Assembly: GCF_005938645.2 (NCBI RefSeq)
Contig: NZ_CP042171.1
Span: 5,952,001-6,016,000, forward strand
Length of the DNA: 64,000 nt
Origin: Pedobacter sp. KBS0701
GTDB lineage: Bacteria; Bacteroidota; Bacteroidia; Sphingobacteriales; Sphingobacteriaceae
Direction of reading: 5' to 3'
In this document: positions 43,656 to 52,885 of the stretch, one piece after another
Position numbering within the stretch: position 1 is the first letter of the stretch
Layout: each line of letters opens with the position of its first letter
Position numbers and translations under genes: made by a program
The notes under the pieces: generated by a model
The model's database searches: none
The model's input: the letters and a program-made list of their open reading frames with translations, nothing else
What the model was told of the DNA's origin: nothing

Positions 43656-45053
43656 TTATTTTAAACTTCCAACCATATCTTCAGGGCGTACCCACTCGTC
43701 AAACTGCTCACTGGTTAATAATCCCAATTCTACAGCTGCTGCTTTTAAAGTTTTATTTTCTTTATGGGCTTTCTTTGCAATTTTAGCTGCATTTTCGTAA
43801 CCCACATGTGGATTCAAAGCCGTAACCAACATTAAAGAATTTTGTAGGTGTTTTTCAATTTCAGGTAAATTAGCGGTGATTCCTTCAGCACACTTATCAG
43901 TAAAAGAAACGCATGCATCGCCAATTAAACGTGCCGATTGTAATACATTGGCTGCAATTAAAGGTTTAAATACATTAAGTTCGAAGTGGCCATTCATACC
44001 ACCCACTGAAACCGCAACATCGTTACCGATTACCTGCGCACAAACCATGGTTAAAGCCTCTGGTTGAGTAGGATTAACTTTTCCTGGCATAATAGATGAT
44101 CCCGGTTCATTATCTGGAATCACAATTTCGCCAATGCCACAACGTGGGCCGGAGCTTAACATTCTTACATCGTTCGCTATCTTCATTAAAGCAACTGCAG
44201 TACGTTTTAATGCGCCAGAAAGTTCGACCATGGCATCATGTGCAGCCAGCGCTTCAAATTTGTTTGGAGCCGTAACAAAAGGCAGACCGGTTAAATCTGC
44301 AATTTTTTTAGCCACTAAAACATCGTATCCTTTTGGCGTATTTAAGCCTGTACCCACAGCAGTTCCTCCCAAAGCCAGTTCTGCAACCATAACCAATGCA
44401 TTTTTAATTGCCCGGATACTGTTATCAATCTGTTGTACATAACCGGAAAATTCCTGCCCTAAAGTAAGTGGGGTCGCATCCATAAAGTGTGTACGGCCGG
44501 TTTTTACAATCGCACTAAATTCTTCCACTTTTTGGGCTAAGGTATTTCTTAGTTTTTCTAAACCTGGAATGGTATTTTCTACCGTAAGTTTATAGGCTGC
44601 AATGTGCATTGCAGTTGGATAAGTATCGTTTGATGATTGTGATTTATTCACATCATCATTAGGGTGAAGTACTTTTTTATCGTCAGCTAATGAGCCGCCG
44701 TTTATTACATGAGCACGGTTCGCAATCACCTCATTGCCATTCATGTTACTTTGGGTACCCGAACCCGTTTGCCAGATTACCAATGGAAATTGATCATCCA
44801 ATTGGCCAGCAATAATTTCATCACAAGCTTTAGCAATCAAATCGGCTTTTTCTGCAGATAATACACCAAGTTCTGTATTGGCAAGCGCTGCTGCTTTTTT
44901 CAGGTATCCAAAAGCATGAATAATTTCTTTTGGCATCGAACCTTCCGGACCGATTTTAAAGTTATTGCGTGAGCGTTCGGTTTGTGCACCCCAGTATTTG
45001 TCGGCTGGTACCTGCACCTCGCCCATGGTATCGTGTTCTATTCTGAAACTCAT
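43656..45053 (-). CDS. fumC: Class II fumarate hydratase
   Basis: FumC interconverts fumarate and malate in the citric acid cycle without an iron-sulfur cluster. The 465 residues have family length. Key motifs are SGTQSNMNGNEVIANRA (about 98-114), KVGRTHFMDATPLTLGQEF-like IVKTGRTHFMDATP (near 183-194), and the signature GSSIMPGKVNP with the catalytic Ser loop near 317-327. The C-terminal helices are complete. A TAAATTTG box lies 22 nt upstream. The next genes on the same strand are unrelated envelope proteins. Confidence 0.97.
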   Translation of the reverse strand: MSFRIEHDTMGEVQVPADKYWGAQTERSRNNFKIGPEGSMPKEIIHAFGYLKKAAALANTELGVLSAEKADLIAKACDEIIAGQLDDQFPLVIWQTGSGTQSNMNGNEVIANRAHVINGGSLADDKKVLHPNDDVNKSQSSNDTYPTAMHIAAYKLTVENTIPGLEKLRNTLAQKVEEFSAIVKTGRTHFMDATPLTLGQEFSGYVQQIDNSIRAIKNALVMVAELALGGTAVGTGLNTPKGYDVLVAKKIADLTGLPFVTAPNKFEALAAHDAMVELSGALKRTAVALMKIANDVRMLSSGPRCGIGEIVIPDNEPGSSIMPGKVNPTQPEALTMVCAQVIGNDVAVSVGGMNGHFELNVFKPLIAANVLQSARLIGDACVSFTDKCAEGITANLPEIEKHLQNSLMLVTALNPHVGYENAAKIAKKAHKENKTLKAAAVELGLLTSEQFDEWVRPEDMVGSLK

Positions 45054-45075
45054 TATATTTTTGATTTTGTTGTCG

Positions 45076-45083
45076 CAAATTTA
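45076..45083 (-). promoter_or_regulatory. -7 box for fumC
   Basis: On the minus strand this is TAAATTTG, a full consensus match 22 nt before the fumC ATG. No clear -33 element is visible. Confidence 0.55.
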
Positions 45084-45164
45084 GGTTTTTTGCCTTTTAA
45101 AGCGTTGTATTTATGTAAGATATTTGGTAGATAACAAAGAATATAGTTAAAAGTGCTTGTTCTT

Positions 45165-45180
45165 TTTGCGTCTACGCAAA
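45165..45180. other. Small hairpin upstream of rsgA
   Basis: TTTGCG-TCTA-CGCAAA forms a perfect 6-bp stem in the divergent fumC/rsgA region, 60 bp before the rsgA ATG. It may be a remnant of the CGCAAAG repeat family or a protein-binding site. Confidence 0.35.
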
Positions 45181-45239
45181 CTTTTATCCGGCAAGGCCAC
45201 TTCTACCAATGAAATCATATTCATACCTTTACCGCAAAT

Positions 45240-46160
45240 ATGCAGGGATTAGTTATTAAATCTACAGGGAGCTGGTATAGTGTTTTGGCCGATAATGGTG
45301 AACGCTACGATTGCCGGATTGTAGGTAAATTCAGGATTAAAGGACTTAAAACTACCAACCCGATTGCGGTTGGGGACAGGGTGAAATTTGATCTGGAAAA
45401 GGATAGCGATCAGGGTTTGATAAACGAAATGCTGCCGCGTAAAAACTACATCATCCGCAAATCGATTAACCTGAGCAAACAGGCGCAGATACTGGCCGCT
45501 AATCTGGATATGGCCATGCTGGTGGTTACACTGGCCTCACCACGTACTTCGTTGGGTTTTATCGACCGTTTTTTGGTTACTGCCGAAGCTTATGATGTTC
45601 CAGCCGTATTGGTGTTTAATAAACTGGATCTGTTTAGTAAAGAGGGATTAGAAATTCTTCAGGAGTTTAAAGATATCTACGAAAATATCGGCTATGCCTG
45701 CTACGAAGTTTCAGCTTTAAAAGGCATTAACATTCCGGTTATCCAGGAATTGATTACTAATAAAATTACCTTAATATCGGGTCACTCGGGAGTGGGAAAA
45801 TCAAGTTTGATCAATGCTTTAATGCCCGATCGGGATTTAAGAACAGGCGAAGTTTCAGACTGGAGCGATAAGGGGCAACATACCACTACGTTTGCCGAAA
45901 TGTTCGAACTGCCGCAGGGAGGTTTTATTGTAGATTCACCAGGTATCAGGGAACTGGGTGTAATCGACATTGAAAAAGAAGAACTAGGTCATTTTTTTAG
46001 AGAAATCTTTAAAACTTCGCACGATTGCCGCTTTAATAATTGCAGGCATATTAACGAACCTGGCTGTGCTGTTATTGAAGCTGTAAACGAAGGTGAAATT
46101 GCGGTTTCGAGATATGAAAGTTACCTGAGTATTTATCACGGAAACGATACAAGACATTAA
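45240..46160 (+). CDS. rsgA: Small ribosomal subunit biogenesis GTPase RsgA
   Basis: RsgA (YjeQ) checks late 30S assembly and is a circularly permuted GTPase. The 306 residues show an N-terminal OB-fold (about 1-70) and then the permuted motifs: NKLDL (G4) near 128, GHSGVGKSSLINAL (G1) near 181, TTTF (G2) and DSPGIRE (G3) near 232. The C-terminal zinc domain is C-x4-C-x-H-x5-C in CRFNNCRHINEPGC. It is a housekeeping gene, divergent from fumC. A TACCTTTA sequence lies just upstream as a possible -7 box. Confidence 0.96.
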   Translation: MQGLVIKSTGSWYSVLADNGERYDCRIVGKFRIKGLKTTNPIAVGDRVKFDLEKDSDQGLINEMLPRKNYIIRKSINLSKQAQILAANLDMAMLVVTLASPRTSLGFIDRFLVTAEAYDVPAVLVFNKLDLFSKEGLEILQEFKDIYENIGYACYEVSALKGINIPVIQELITNKITLISGHSGVGKSSLINALMPDRDLRTGEVSDWSDKGQHTTTFAEMFELPQGGFIVDSPGIRELGVIDIEKEELGHFFREIFKTSHDCRFNNCRHINEPGCAVIEAVNEGEIAVSRYESYLSIYHGNDTRH

Positions 46161-46355
46161 TTGAGTCAGAAGTCGAAAGTCCGGAGTCCGAAGATATGAT
46201 GTGTAATAGTACATTTCTTGATTGTACCAGCGAATTAGATCGAAAACCCCTGCCAAAAAGCTGAAAGACTAAAGGAGTAAATAGCTTCATGCACGACATT
46301 TTAACACAAACAGCTTAAAAATCTTTGTGTACTTTGTGCCTAAAAAATAATTGAA

Positions 46356-47309
46356 ATGAAATTTAAACTGGGAGATTTTGTGCGTTTTGTTGATGAAAAA
46401 CGTGAGGGTTATGTAACTAAAATTATCGATACGCAAACTTTGGGCGTTACCGATGAAGATGGTTTCGAAATTCCTGTTGCGGTAAGTAATTTAACTTCTG
46501 TACATGGTCATGGTGTGGTTGCTGAAGAATTGGATGCGCCAAAACCTATCCAGGTAAATATTCCAAGCATTAATAAAATCGAAAATGGCATTTATGTTGC
46601 CGTTGCTACAGATGATAAGGCCGGTAATGTGGTGCATTTTCACCTACAGAACCATTCGTCAAATATTTTATTGGTCAGCCTAACCACCGAGCGTAAAGAA
46701 AAATATGCAGGTGCTTTTCATGGGATAATCGAATCTTATGGCTCCACTTTAGTTTATTCCGCATCATTGGCTGATCTTGATCTTTGGCCGGAATTTAACT
46801 TTCAGGTTTTGGTATTTAGCAAAGCTGATGTGAAACCTATCAATCCATTGGTAATCCGTAAGAAGTTTAGGGCAAAAGATTTTAGTATCGAACAAAAGGA
46901 ATTGCCTCAGTTGAGGAATAAAGGTTGGTTCATCCGTCTGGATGATCTCGTTCCGGTATCCATCGATCCACAGAAATTAAAAGAAAGTTTCTTTAAAACT
47001 GCAGATGAAAAACGAACAGTTGAGGCACCCCAAAAAGAAATCGATCTGCACATCGAAAAACTAAGGGACGATCATCATTTCCTGGAAGCAGACGAGATGT
47101 TGCAGATACAGATCAATCACTTCCAAAATGCAATGGATGCTGCGGTGGTGCATCATTTCGATAAGATCATTTTTATACACGGTTCGGGGAATGGTACTTT
47201 AAGAGATAAAATCCATAAACTGATCAGTAAAAATCCATATGTAAAAACGTACATGGATGCCAGGAAAGAAAAATTTGGCTATGGCGCTACTGAAGTAGTG
47301 TTTAAATAA
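46356..47309 (+). CDS. DUF2027 / Smr domain protein
   Basis: The 317 residues start with a short KOW-like segment (LGDFVRFVDEKREGYVTKI), continue with a DUF2027 beta-rich domain (about 70-200) and end in a Smr domain (about 225-317). Smr landmarks are EIDLHIEKL near 229 and FIHGSGNGTL near 272. Smr domains are found in MutS2 and in nucleases that act on RNA or stalled ribosomes. This DUF2027-Smr combination is common in Bacteroidota and has no settled function. A fragment of a CTTTGTG-type repeat lies just upstream, near 46316-46345. Confidence 0.87.
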   Translation: MKFKLGDFVRFVDEKREGYVTKIIDTQTLGVTDEDGFEIPVAVSNLTSVHGHGVVAEELDAPKPIQVNIPSINKIENGIYVAVATDDKAGNVVHFHLQNHSSNILLVSLTTERKEKYAGAFHGIIESYGSTLVYSASLADLDLWPEFNFQVLVFSKADVKPINPLVIRKKFRAKDFSIEQKELPQLRNKGWFIRLDDLVPVSIDPQKLKESFFKTADEKRTVEAPQKEIDLHIEKLRDDHHFLEADEMLQIQINHFQNAMDAAVVHHFDKIIFIHGSGNGTLRDKIHKLISKNPYVKTYMDARKEKFGYGATEVVFK

Positions 47310-47318
47310 CATTCAGTT

Positions 47319-47448
47319 GTCATCCTGAATGCAATGAAGGATCTCTATTGTGTTGGAAGCATTACGAATGTAGGCAATGATTTTAGTGTATTGGTTAAGG
47401 TTATGATATTCCTCGGTGCAGGATTCTTCACTGCATTCTGAATGACAG
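47319..47448. repeat. Palindromic repeat, GTCATCCTGAAT...ATTCTGAATGACA type
   Basis: GTCATCCTGAATGCAATGAA at the left is mirrored by TTCACTGCATTCTGAATGAC at the right; AGGATCT and GGATTCT continue the arms. It lies between two genes on the same strand. Confidence 0.75.
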
Positions 47449-47505
47449 GAAGATTGAGGTACGCTTTTTGCTAAACTGTAATTTCTTTTTATAAAAGATT
47501 AAAAC

Positions 47506-47513
47506 TAGCTTTG
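47506..47513 (+). promoter_or_regulatory. -7 box for the small secreted protein gene
   Basis: TAGCTTTG matches TAnnTTTG and ends 9 nt before the ATG at 47523. It covers the alternative TTG/ATG region at 47511, so the start at 47523 is preferred. Confidence 0.55.
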
Positions 47514-47522
47514 CCGCTATTA

Positions 47523-47822
47523 ATGAAACACTTCGTTACCATATCACTTGTATTCTTTAGCTTAACACATTTGGCAAAAGCCGAACGCGTTGAAGGGCTA
47601 AGGATATTAAATGAATATTGTAATGAGCACAATATAGGTGTAAACGCTACGGGTAAAAGCTCGGTCCAGCTTAACGAAGACCGTAACCCTTATTTATTAT
47701 CCTACACCAGGCTGGCTTTAATTGGAACGCAGGCTCCGGTAAAAGTTGCAAAATATGTAAGCGTAAATCAAATTATTGCCGATTTAACAATCAGGAAAAA
47801 ACCAAAGAATAACAGCCCCTAG
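47523..47822 (+). CDS. Small secreted protein of unknown function
   Basis: A 99-residue protein with a signal peptide of about 20 residues (ending LAKA) and a mature part beginning ERVEGLRIL. The mature region has one helix-like stretch and a basic tail (IRKKPKNNSP). It has a single Cys. I recognise no family. It lies 139 bp before secA on the same strand and has its own promoter-like box ending 9 nt before the ATG. The mature N-terminus is Glu, so it breaks the Gln rule seen in most secreted proteins here. Confidence 0.6.
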   Translation: MKHFVTISLVFFSLTHLAKAERVEGLRILNEYCNEHNIGVNATGKSSVQLNEDRNPYLLSYTRLALIGTQAPVKVAKYVSVNQIIADLTIRKKPKNNSP

Positions 47823-47961
47823 TTATCCTTTCCTCAAAAGATCTTTTTACAAGATTTAAGCCCCCATTTATACCAATAACTGCCAAACTGACTTAAGGAA
47901 GACAATGGCTTGGTTGTTGTAACACACCATTTTTTTAATAATAAATACGATTTAAAATATA

Positions 47962-50900
47962 ATGTTAGGATTTTTAGCGAAGATTTTCGGAAGTAAATCA
48001 GAAAGAGATATAAAGGCTATTCAACCATTGGTTGTCAAAATTAACGAGCACTACAGTAAGCTGTCTGTATTAAGCAACGATGAATTACGTGGTAAAACCA
48101 TAGAATTTAAAAGCAGGATTTCTGATTTCTTAACCGAGATTGATGGAAAAATTGCCGCTTTAAAAGCTGATGCAGAAAGTGAAAGTTTAGATCTTCACGA
48201 AAAAACGGCTATTTACGATCAGGTTGATGCCTTAGGTAAAGACCGCGATACAGAATTGGAAAAAGTGCTTTTGGAAATCCTTCCGGAGGCATTTGCTGTA
48301 ATTAAAGAAACTTCACGCCGTTTAAGCGAAAACGATTATTTAGAGGTTACTGCAACACAATTTGATAGAGATTATGCTGCAAGAAAAAACAATGTTAAAA
48401 TTGTTGGCGATAAGGCACAATGGGCCAATAAGTGGGATGCTGCAGGAACTGAAGTAGCCTGGAATATGGTACATTACGATGTACAGTTAATTGGTGGTAT
48501 TGTATTGCACAGTGGTAAAATTGCTGAGATGGCTACGGGTGAGGGTAAAACCCTCGTAAGTACATTGCCGGCTTATTTAAATGCATTGGCCGGACAGGGT
48601 GTACACATTGTAACGGTGAATGATTACCTGGCCCGTCGTGATAGTGAGTGGAATGGTCCTTTATTTGAATTTCATGGTTTAAGTGTAGATTGTATTGATA
48701 AACATGAGCCAAACTCAGAAGAAAGAAGAAAAGCTTATGCCGCAGATATTACTTACGGAACCAATAACGAGTTCGGTTTTGACTACCTGCGTGACAATAT
48801 GTCGCAAACACCAGATCAGTTGGTACAGCGCAAGCTGCATTTTGCCATGGTGGATGAGGTCGATTCAGTTTTGATTGATGATGCCCGTACCCCTTTAATT
48901 ATTTCTGGTCCGATTCCACGCGGAGATGAACACGAGTTTTATGAGTTGAAACCACGCATTGAGCGTTTGGTTAATGCACAAAAAGCTTATGTAACCCAGG
49001 CATTAAATGAGGCTAAAAAATTAATCAACGCAGGTAATAGCGGAACTGAAGAAGGCGAAGGTGGTTTAGCCTTATTACGTGCTTACCGTGGTTTGCCAAA
49101 AAATAAAGCTTTAATTAAGTTTTTAAGTGAAAGTGGTGTTCGTGGTTTGTTGTTGAAAACCGAAAACCACTATATGGCAGATCAATCTAAGAATATGCCT
49201 AAGGTAGATTCTGAACTGTATTTCTATATTGATGAGAAAAACAACCAGGTTGAGTTAACTGAAAAAGGTATCGAACTGATTACCCAATCGGGAGAAGATC
49301 CACATTTCTTTGTATTGCCTGATGTAGGTACTGAGGTTGCCGAATTAGAAAAGTCTGATCTGCCTTTAGAAGAAAAAGTGGTTCAAAAAGATGCTTTAAT
49401 GCGCGATTATTCGGTAAAAGCAGAACGTATCCACTCGGTAAACCAATTATTAAAAGCATATACCTTATTTGAGATTGATGTAGAGTATATCATCGACGAA
49501 GGAAAAATCAAAATTGTTGATGAGCAGACTGGTCGTATTATGGATGGCCGCCGTTACTCAGATGGTTTACACCAGGCAATTGAGGCTAAAGAAAATGTAA
49601 AGGTTGAAGATGCAACTCAAACTTACGCAACCGTAACCTTGCAGAACTACTTCCGTATGTATCACAAACTTTGCGGTATGACGGGTACTGCAACAACAGA
49701 AGCTGGTGAGTTTTGGTCGATCTATAAATTGGATGTGGTAGAAATCCCGACCAACAGAAATATTTCGAGGATTGATGAGCAGGATTATGTTTACCGTACC
49801 GTTCGCGAAAAATATAATGCCGTTGCTGAAGAGATACAATATCTGGTTTTCCCATATTCTCATTATGAAACCGAATATGAAATAGATAAAGAAGGTAATG
49901 TAAAACAGAAGGATGGCAAGCCGGTTGTTAAATTCGACCAAACTGGCAGACCAGTTCCTAAATTGGATGCTAAAGGTGCGTTAATCCCTGCGGTTAACCC
50001 TCAAACAGGACAATTGGAGCCAAAAGCTGGTCGTCCGGTATTGGTAGGTACCACTTCTGTAGAGATTTCAGAGTTATTAAGCCGTATGCTTAAACTCCGC
50101 GGAATTAAACATAATGTATTAAATGCGAAAATGCACCAGAAAGAGGCCGATATCGTTGCCGAAGCTGGTCAGGCAGGAACGGTAACCATTGCAACCAACA
50201 TGGCTGGTCGTGGTACGGATATTAAATTGGGCGCGGGCGTTAAAGAAGCTGGCGGTTTAGCTATTGTAGGTACCGAGCGTCACGAATCCCGTCGTGTAGA
50301 CAGGCAGCTACGCGGTCGTGCAGGTCGTCAGGGCGATCCGGGTTCATCACAGTTCTTCGTTTCATTGGAAGATAACTTAATGCGTTTATTTGGTTCAGAA
50401 CGTATTTCTGGCATCATGGTGCGCATGGGTATCGAAGATGGTGAGGTGATCCAACACTCTATGATCACCAAATCTATCGAGCGTGCTCAGAAAAAAGTAG
50501 AAGAAAATAACTTTGGTATCCGTAAACGTTTATTGGAGTACGATGATGTGATGAACTCACAACGTACCGTAATTTATGCTAAACGTAAAAACGCTTTATT
50601 TGGCGAACGTTTGGATGTGGATATGAACAATATGGTTTTCGATGTTGCTGAAGATATCGTAAGCGAATATAAACAAGAAGCAAATTATGATGGTTTCAAA
50701 CTGGAAGTAATCAAAAACTTCTCTTTAGATACGGCCATTACCGAAAAAGAATTCTCTTCAACTAATATCCCTCAGTTAACTGAAAAGTTATTTGAAGAAG
50801 CAGAAGCATTTTATGCACGTAAATCGGAAGCCATTATTCAACAATCGTTACCAGTGTTAACCCAGGTTTACGAAGAGCGCGGAGAACATATCGAACAGAT

Positions 50901-51438
50901 TGTGGTGCCGTTTACAGATGGTATCCGTGGTATCCAGGTGGCTGTTGACTTAAAGAAAGCAATCGACAATAAAGGGAAAGAGGTGGTTCGATCATTTGAA
51001 AAAACCATTGTTTTAGCTTTAATCGATGATAGCTGGAAAGAGCATTTACGCGAAATGGACGATTTGAAGCAATCGGTACAAAATGCGGTTTACGAACAAA
51101 AAGATCCATTGGTAATTTATAAAATGGAAGCTTTCAACTTATTTAAAAACATGCTTAATGCAGTAAATAAAGAAGTAGTGAGTTTCTTATATAAAGGCGG
51201 TATTCCGGTTCAGCAAGAGCCAGACCAGGTGAGAGAAGCACCAGCTCCGATAAAACAACCAAAGTTGCAAACCACTAAACAGGAGTTTGGCAGAGAAGAG
51301 CCAGGTATCGAGTTTGGCGATACACGTGAAGCTGTTCCACAACAGCCAATCCGCAAAGAAGCAACAGTTGGCAGAAATGAACCTTGCCCTTGCGGTAGTG
51401 GTAAAAAGTATAAAAACTGCCACGGCGCGAATTTATAA
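47962..51438 (+). CDS. secA: Preprotein translocase ATPase SecA
   Basis: SecA drives export of unfolded precursors through SecYEG. The 1158 residues are longer than the 900 of E. coli SecA. Walker A is MATGEGKTLVST near 188-199, the DEAD-type box MVDEVDSVLIDDARTP near 296-311, GMTGTATTEAGEFW near 572-585, and GRGTDIKLG near 750. The C-terminal zinc-binding SEC-C motif is EPCPCGSGKKYKNCHG. Between YNAVAEEIQYL and AGRPVLVGTTSVE lies an insertion of about 60 residues (about 628-688) with repeated D-x-x-G-x-x-K units, absent from most SecA. A terminator follows. Confidence 0.97.
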   Translation: MLGFLAKIFGSKSERDIKAIQPLVVKINEHYSKLSVLSNDELRGKTIEFKSRISDFLTEIDGKIAALKADAESESLDLHEKTAIYDQVDALGKDRDTELEKVLLEILPEAFAVIKETSRRLSENDYLEVTATQFDRDYAARKNNVKIVGDKAQWANKWDAAGTEVAWNMVHYDVQLIGGIVLHSGKIAEMATGEGKTLVSTLPAYLNALAGQGVHIVTVNDYLARRDSEWNGPLFEFHGLSVDCIDKHEPNSEERRKAYAADITYGTNNEFGFDYLRDNMSQTPDQLVQRKLHFAMVDEVDSVLIDDARTPLIISGPIPRGDEHEFYELKPRIERLVNAQKAYVTQALNEAKKLINAGNSGTEEGEGGLALLRAYRGLPKNKALIKFLSESGVRGLLLKTENHYMADQSKNMPKVDSELYFYIDEKNNQVELTEKGIELITQSGEDPHFFVLPDVGTEVAELEKSDLPLEEKVVQKDALMRDYSVKAERIHSVNQLLKAYTLFEIDVEYIIDEGKIKIVDEQTGRIMDGRRYSDGLHQAIEAKENVKVEDATQTYATVTLQNYFRMYHKLCGMTGTATTEAGEFWSIYKLDVVEIPTNRNISRIDEQDYVYRTVREKYNAVAEEIQYLVFPYSHYETEYEIDKEGNVKQKDGKPVVKFDQTGRPVPKLDAKGALIPAVNPQTGQLEPKAGRPVLVGTTSVEISELLSRMLKLRGIKHNVLNAKMHQKEADIVAEAGQAGTVTIATNMAGRGTDIKLGAGVKEAGGLAIVGTERHESRRVDRQLRGRAGRQGDPGSSQFFVSLEDNLMRLFGSERISGIMVRMGIEDGEVIQHSMITKSIERAQKKVEENNFGIRKRLLEYDDVMNSQRTVIYAKRKNALFGERLDVDMNNMVFDVAEDIVSEYKQEANYDGFKLEVIKNFSLDTAITEKEFSSTNIPQLTEKLFEEAEAFYARKSEAIIQQSLPVLTQVYEERGEHIEQIVVPFTDGIRGIQVAVDLKKAIDNKGKEVVRSFEKTIVLALIDDSWKEHLREMDDLKQSVQNAVYEQKDPLVIYKMEAFNLFKNMLNAVNKEVVSFLYKGGIPVQQEPDQVREAPAPIKQPKLQTTKQEFGREEPGIEFGDTREAVPQQPIRKEATVGRNEPCPCGSGKKYKNCHGANL

Positions 51439-51460
51439 TCAATACATATAATAGCTTATT

Positions 51461-51490
51461 AAGCCCCGACATTGTCGGGGCTTTTTTTTA
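51461..51490 (+). terminator. Rho-independent terminator of secA
   Basis: AAGCCCCGAC-ATT-GTCGGGGCTT is followed by a run of T. It resembles the typA terminator. Confidence 0.9.
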
Positions 51491-51660
51491 AACTAAATTT
51501 TTAATTCTCAAATTAAGCACTATATTTAGTGACAGTCAATTTGTAATTGGTAGGCAATTTCTTACTGACGAATAAACTTAAAAATGGAGTCTGGAAACCA
51601 TAAAAAACAGGGCGTAACCGAAAGGCCATAAGAGTAGGAAACACACAAAAACACACACAA

Positions 51661-52038
51661 ATGAAAAGAATTTTTAACATTGCCGCTGTTTCAGCGACAT
51701 TGCTGCTATCTGGCTGCGCCACTATTTTTACGGGCACAAAACAAACCGTTCAAATCAATTCCAATCCTCCAGCCGCTACCATTGAGGTAGATGGGGTTAA
51801 AGCAGGGGTAACACCTATGGCAGTACCCTTAAAAAAAGGATTTACCGGACAGACCATCTCTTTAAAACTTGATGGTTACGAAACCAAAACTTTCCAGCCC
51901 GTAACTACTTTTAATGCCGTATCTGTGGTAAATCTATTATTCATTCCTGGTTTTATTGTTGATATTGCTACAGGCGCAATGATGAAATACGACCCGACAG
52001 TTTACGAATTTACCTTAGAGCAAAAGAAAGCGAATTAA
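51661..52038 (+). CDS. PEGA-domain lipoprotein
   Basis: The 125-residue protein has a lipobox at Cys19 (LLLSGCATIFTGT). A PEGA domain follows (about 30-80): VQINSNPPAATIEVDGVKAG and VPLKKGFTGQTISLKLDGYE. PEGA domains are short beta modules of surface proteins that bind or support other envelope components. A hydrophobic, glycine-rich segment (about 90-110) and a short polar tail end it. The gene is alone, between two terminator-like hairpins, and is probably anchored in the outer membrane or inner face of the envelope. Confidence 0.82.
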   Translation: MKRIFNIAAVSATLLLSGCATIFTGTKQTVQINSNPPAATIEVDGVKAGVTPMAVPLKKGFTGQTISLKLDGYETKTFQPVTTFNAVSVVNLLFIPGFIVDIATGAMMKYDPTVYEFTLEQKKAN

Positions 52039-52062
52039 GAATATCTTGTTGGAAATAATGCT

Positions 52063-52098
52063 AAAAACCCAGGTTTAGTAAAGGAATCTGGGTTTTTT
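52063..52098 (+). terminator. Terminator of the PEGA lipoprotein gene
   Basis: AAAAACCCAG and CTGGGTTTTT form a 10-bp stem around a loop of 15 nt and end in a T run, 25 bp after the stop codon. Confidence 0.85.
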
Positions 52099-52124
52099 GA
52101 TTTGCACGATCATCGTGATCAATA

Positions 52125-52250
52125 GTCATTTCGACTGAAGCGTGCCGATTTTTACGGCAGCGGAATGGAGAAATCTTTGAATTATTATTAACCTATTACC
52201 TATTTTTTAAAAGATTTCTCGACTGCGCTGCACTTCGCTCGAAATGACGA
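52125..52250. repeat. Palindromic repeat, GTCATTTCGAC...TCGAAATGACGAC family
   Basis: GTCATTTCGACTGAAG and GGAGAAATCTTT at the left are mirrored by AAAGATTTCTC and CTCGAAATGACGAC at the right. An inner hairpin, GCCGATTTTTACGGC, sits in the left arm. Same family as 11325-11421 and 59613-59720. Confidence 0.75.
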
Positions 52251-52348
52251 CATTGCTAAGAGGTTATCTTCTTAAATTTTTCTGTCATTCATAAGCCCTA
52301 AAATCTTTTAGATTTTCTCCCAAACGATAACTATTTGCTTAACCCATA

Positions 52349-52384
52349 AAGAATGCCGATTTTTGCAACGATTTCGGCATTCTT
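52349..52384. other. Strong hairpin upstream of the SPOR gene
   Basis: AAGAATGCCGA and TCGGCATTCTT pair perfectly over 11 bp with a 14-nt loop. It ends 57 nt before the ATG at 52442 and lacks a T run, so it may be a leader structure, a repeat remnant or a protein-binding site instead of a terminator. Confidence 0.5.
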
Positions 52385-52441
52385 GTTGTTAAGAAGAAGT
52401 GAGACGATACATCTCCTCATCAAATGCCAATTATTTTGCTC

Positions 52442-52885
52442 ATGAAAACTACAATAACTTTTATATTTTGTTTATTTCTTACCATAACTGTTTTTGCACA
52501 AAAAGGAGAAGTAACAGTTATAAAAGATCCTTTAATCGATAGTTTAATTGCTAAACGTTTAGAAGTTTATAAAACTTCAGGGGAGGTAAAGCCTGGCAAA
52601 CCGATTGTTTCAGGCTATGGTTACCGCGTACAGATTTTTTATGGATCAGACCGGCGCGAGGTTTTTAACCAGCAGGCACGTTTTAAAGGGCTATATCCCC
52701 AGTTAAATACTTACCTCACCTATAAAGAACCTAACTATTACGTTCGGGTGGGCGATTTCAGAAGCCGCTTAGAGGCACAGCGCCTTATCAACGAACTCAG
52801 ACCAACTTTCCCTACACTGTTTATTTTTAGGGAAAAAATAAATGCACCAACTTTAGATACCACAACAACCAATGATCAAAAATAA
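52442..52885 (+). CDS. Secreted SPOR-domain protein
   Basis: SPOR domains bind denuded glycan strands of peptidoglycan, often at division sites. The 147-residue protein has a signal peptide ending VFAQ, then a short linker and a SPOR domain: GYRVQIFYGSDRREVFNQQA, YVRVGDFRSRLEAQRLINELR. I start at MKTTITF (52442); a longer frame at 52424 adds six residues. The 3' end overlaps the M20 hydrolase gene by 14 bases, which indicates coupled translation. It is probably periplasmic or outer-membrane associated. Confidence 0.85.
   Translation: MKTTITFIFCLFLTITVFAQKGEVTVIKDPLIDSLIAKRLEVYKTSGEVKPGKPIVSGYGYRVQIFYGSDRREVFNQQARFKGLYPQLNTYLTYKEPNYYVRVGDFRSRLEAQRLINELRPTFPTLFIFREKINAPTLDTTTTNDQK

Noticed and set aside
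49567..49941. 124-residue frame opposite secA
   Set aside because: It is a shadow of the highly conserved secA frame with no independent support.
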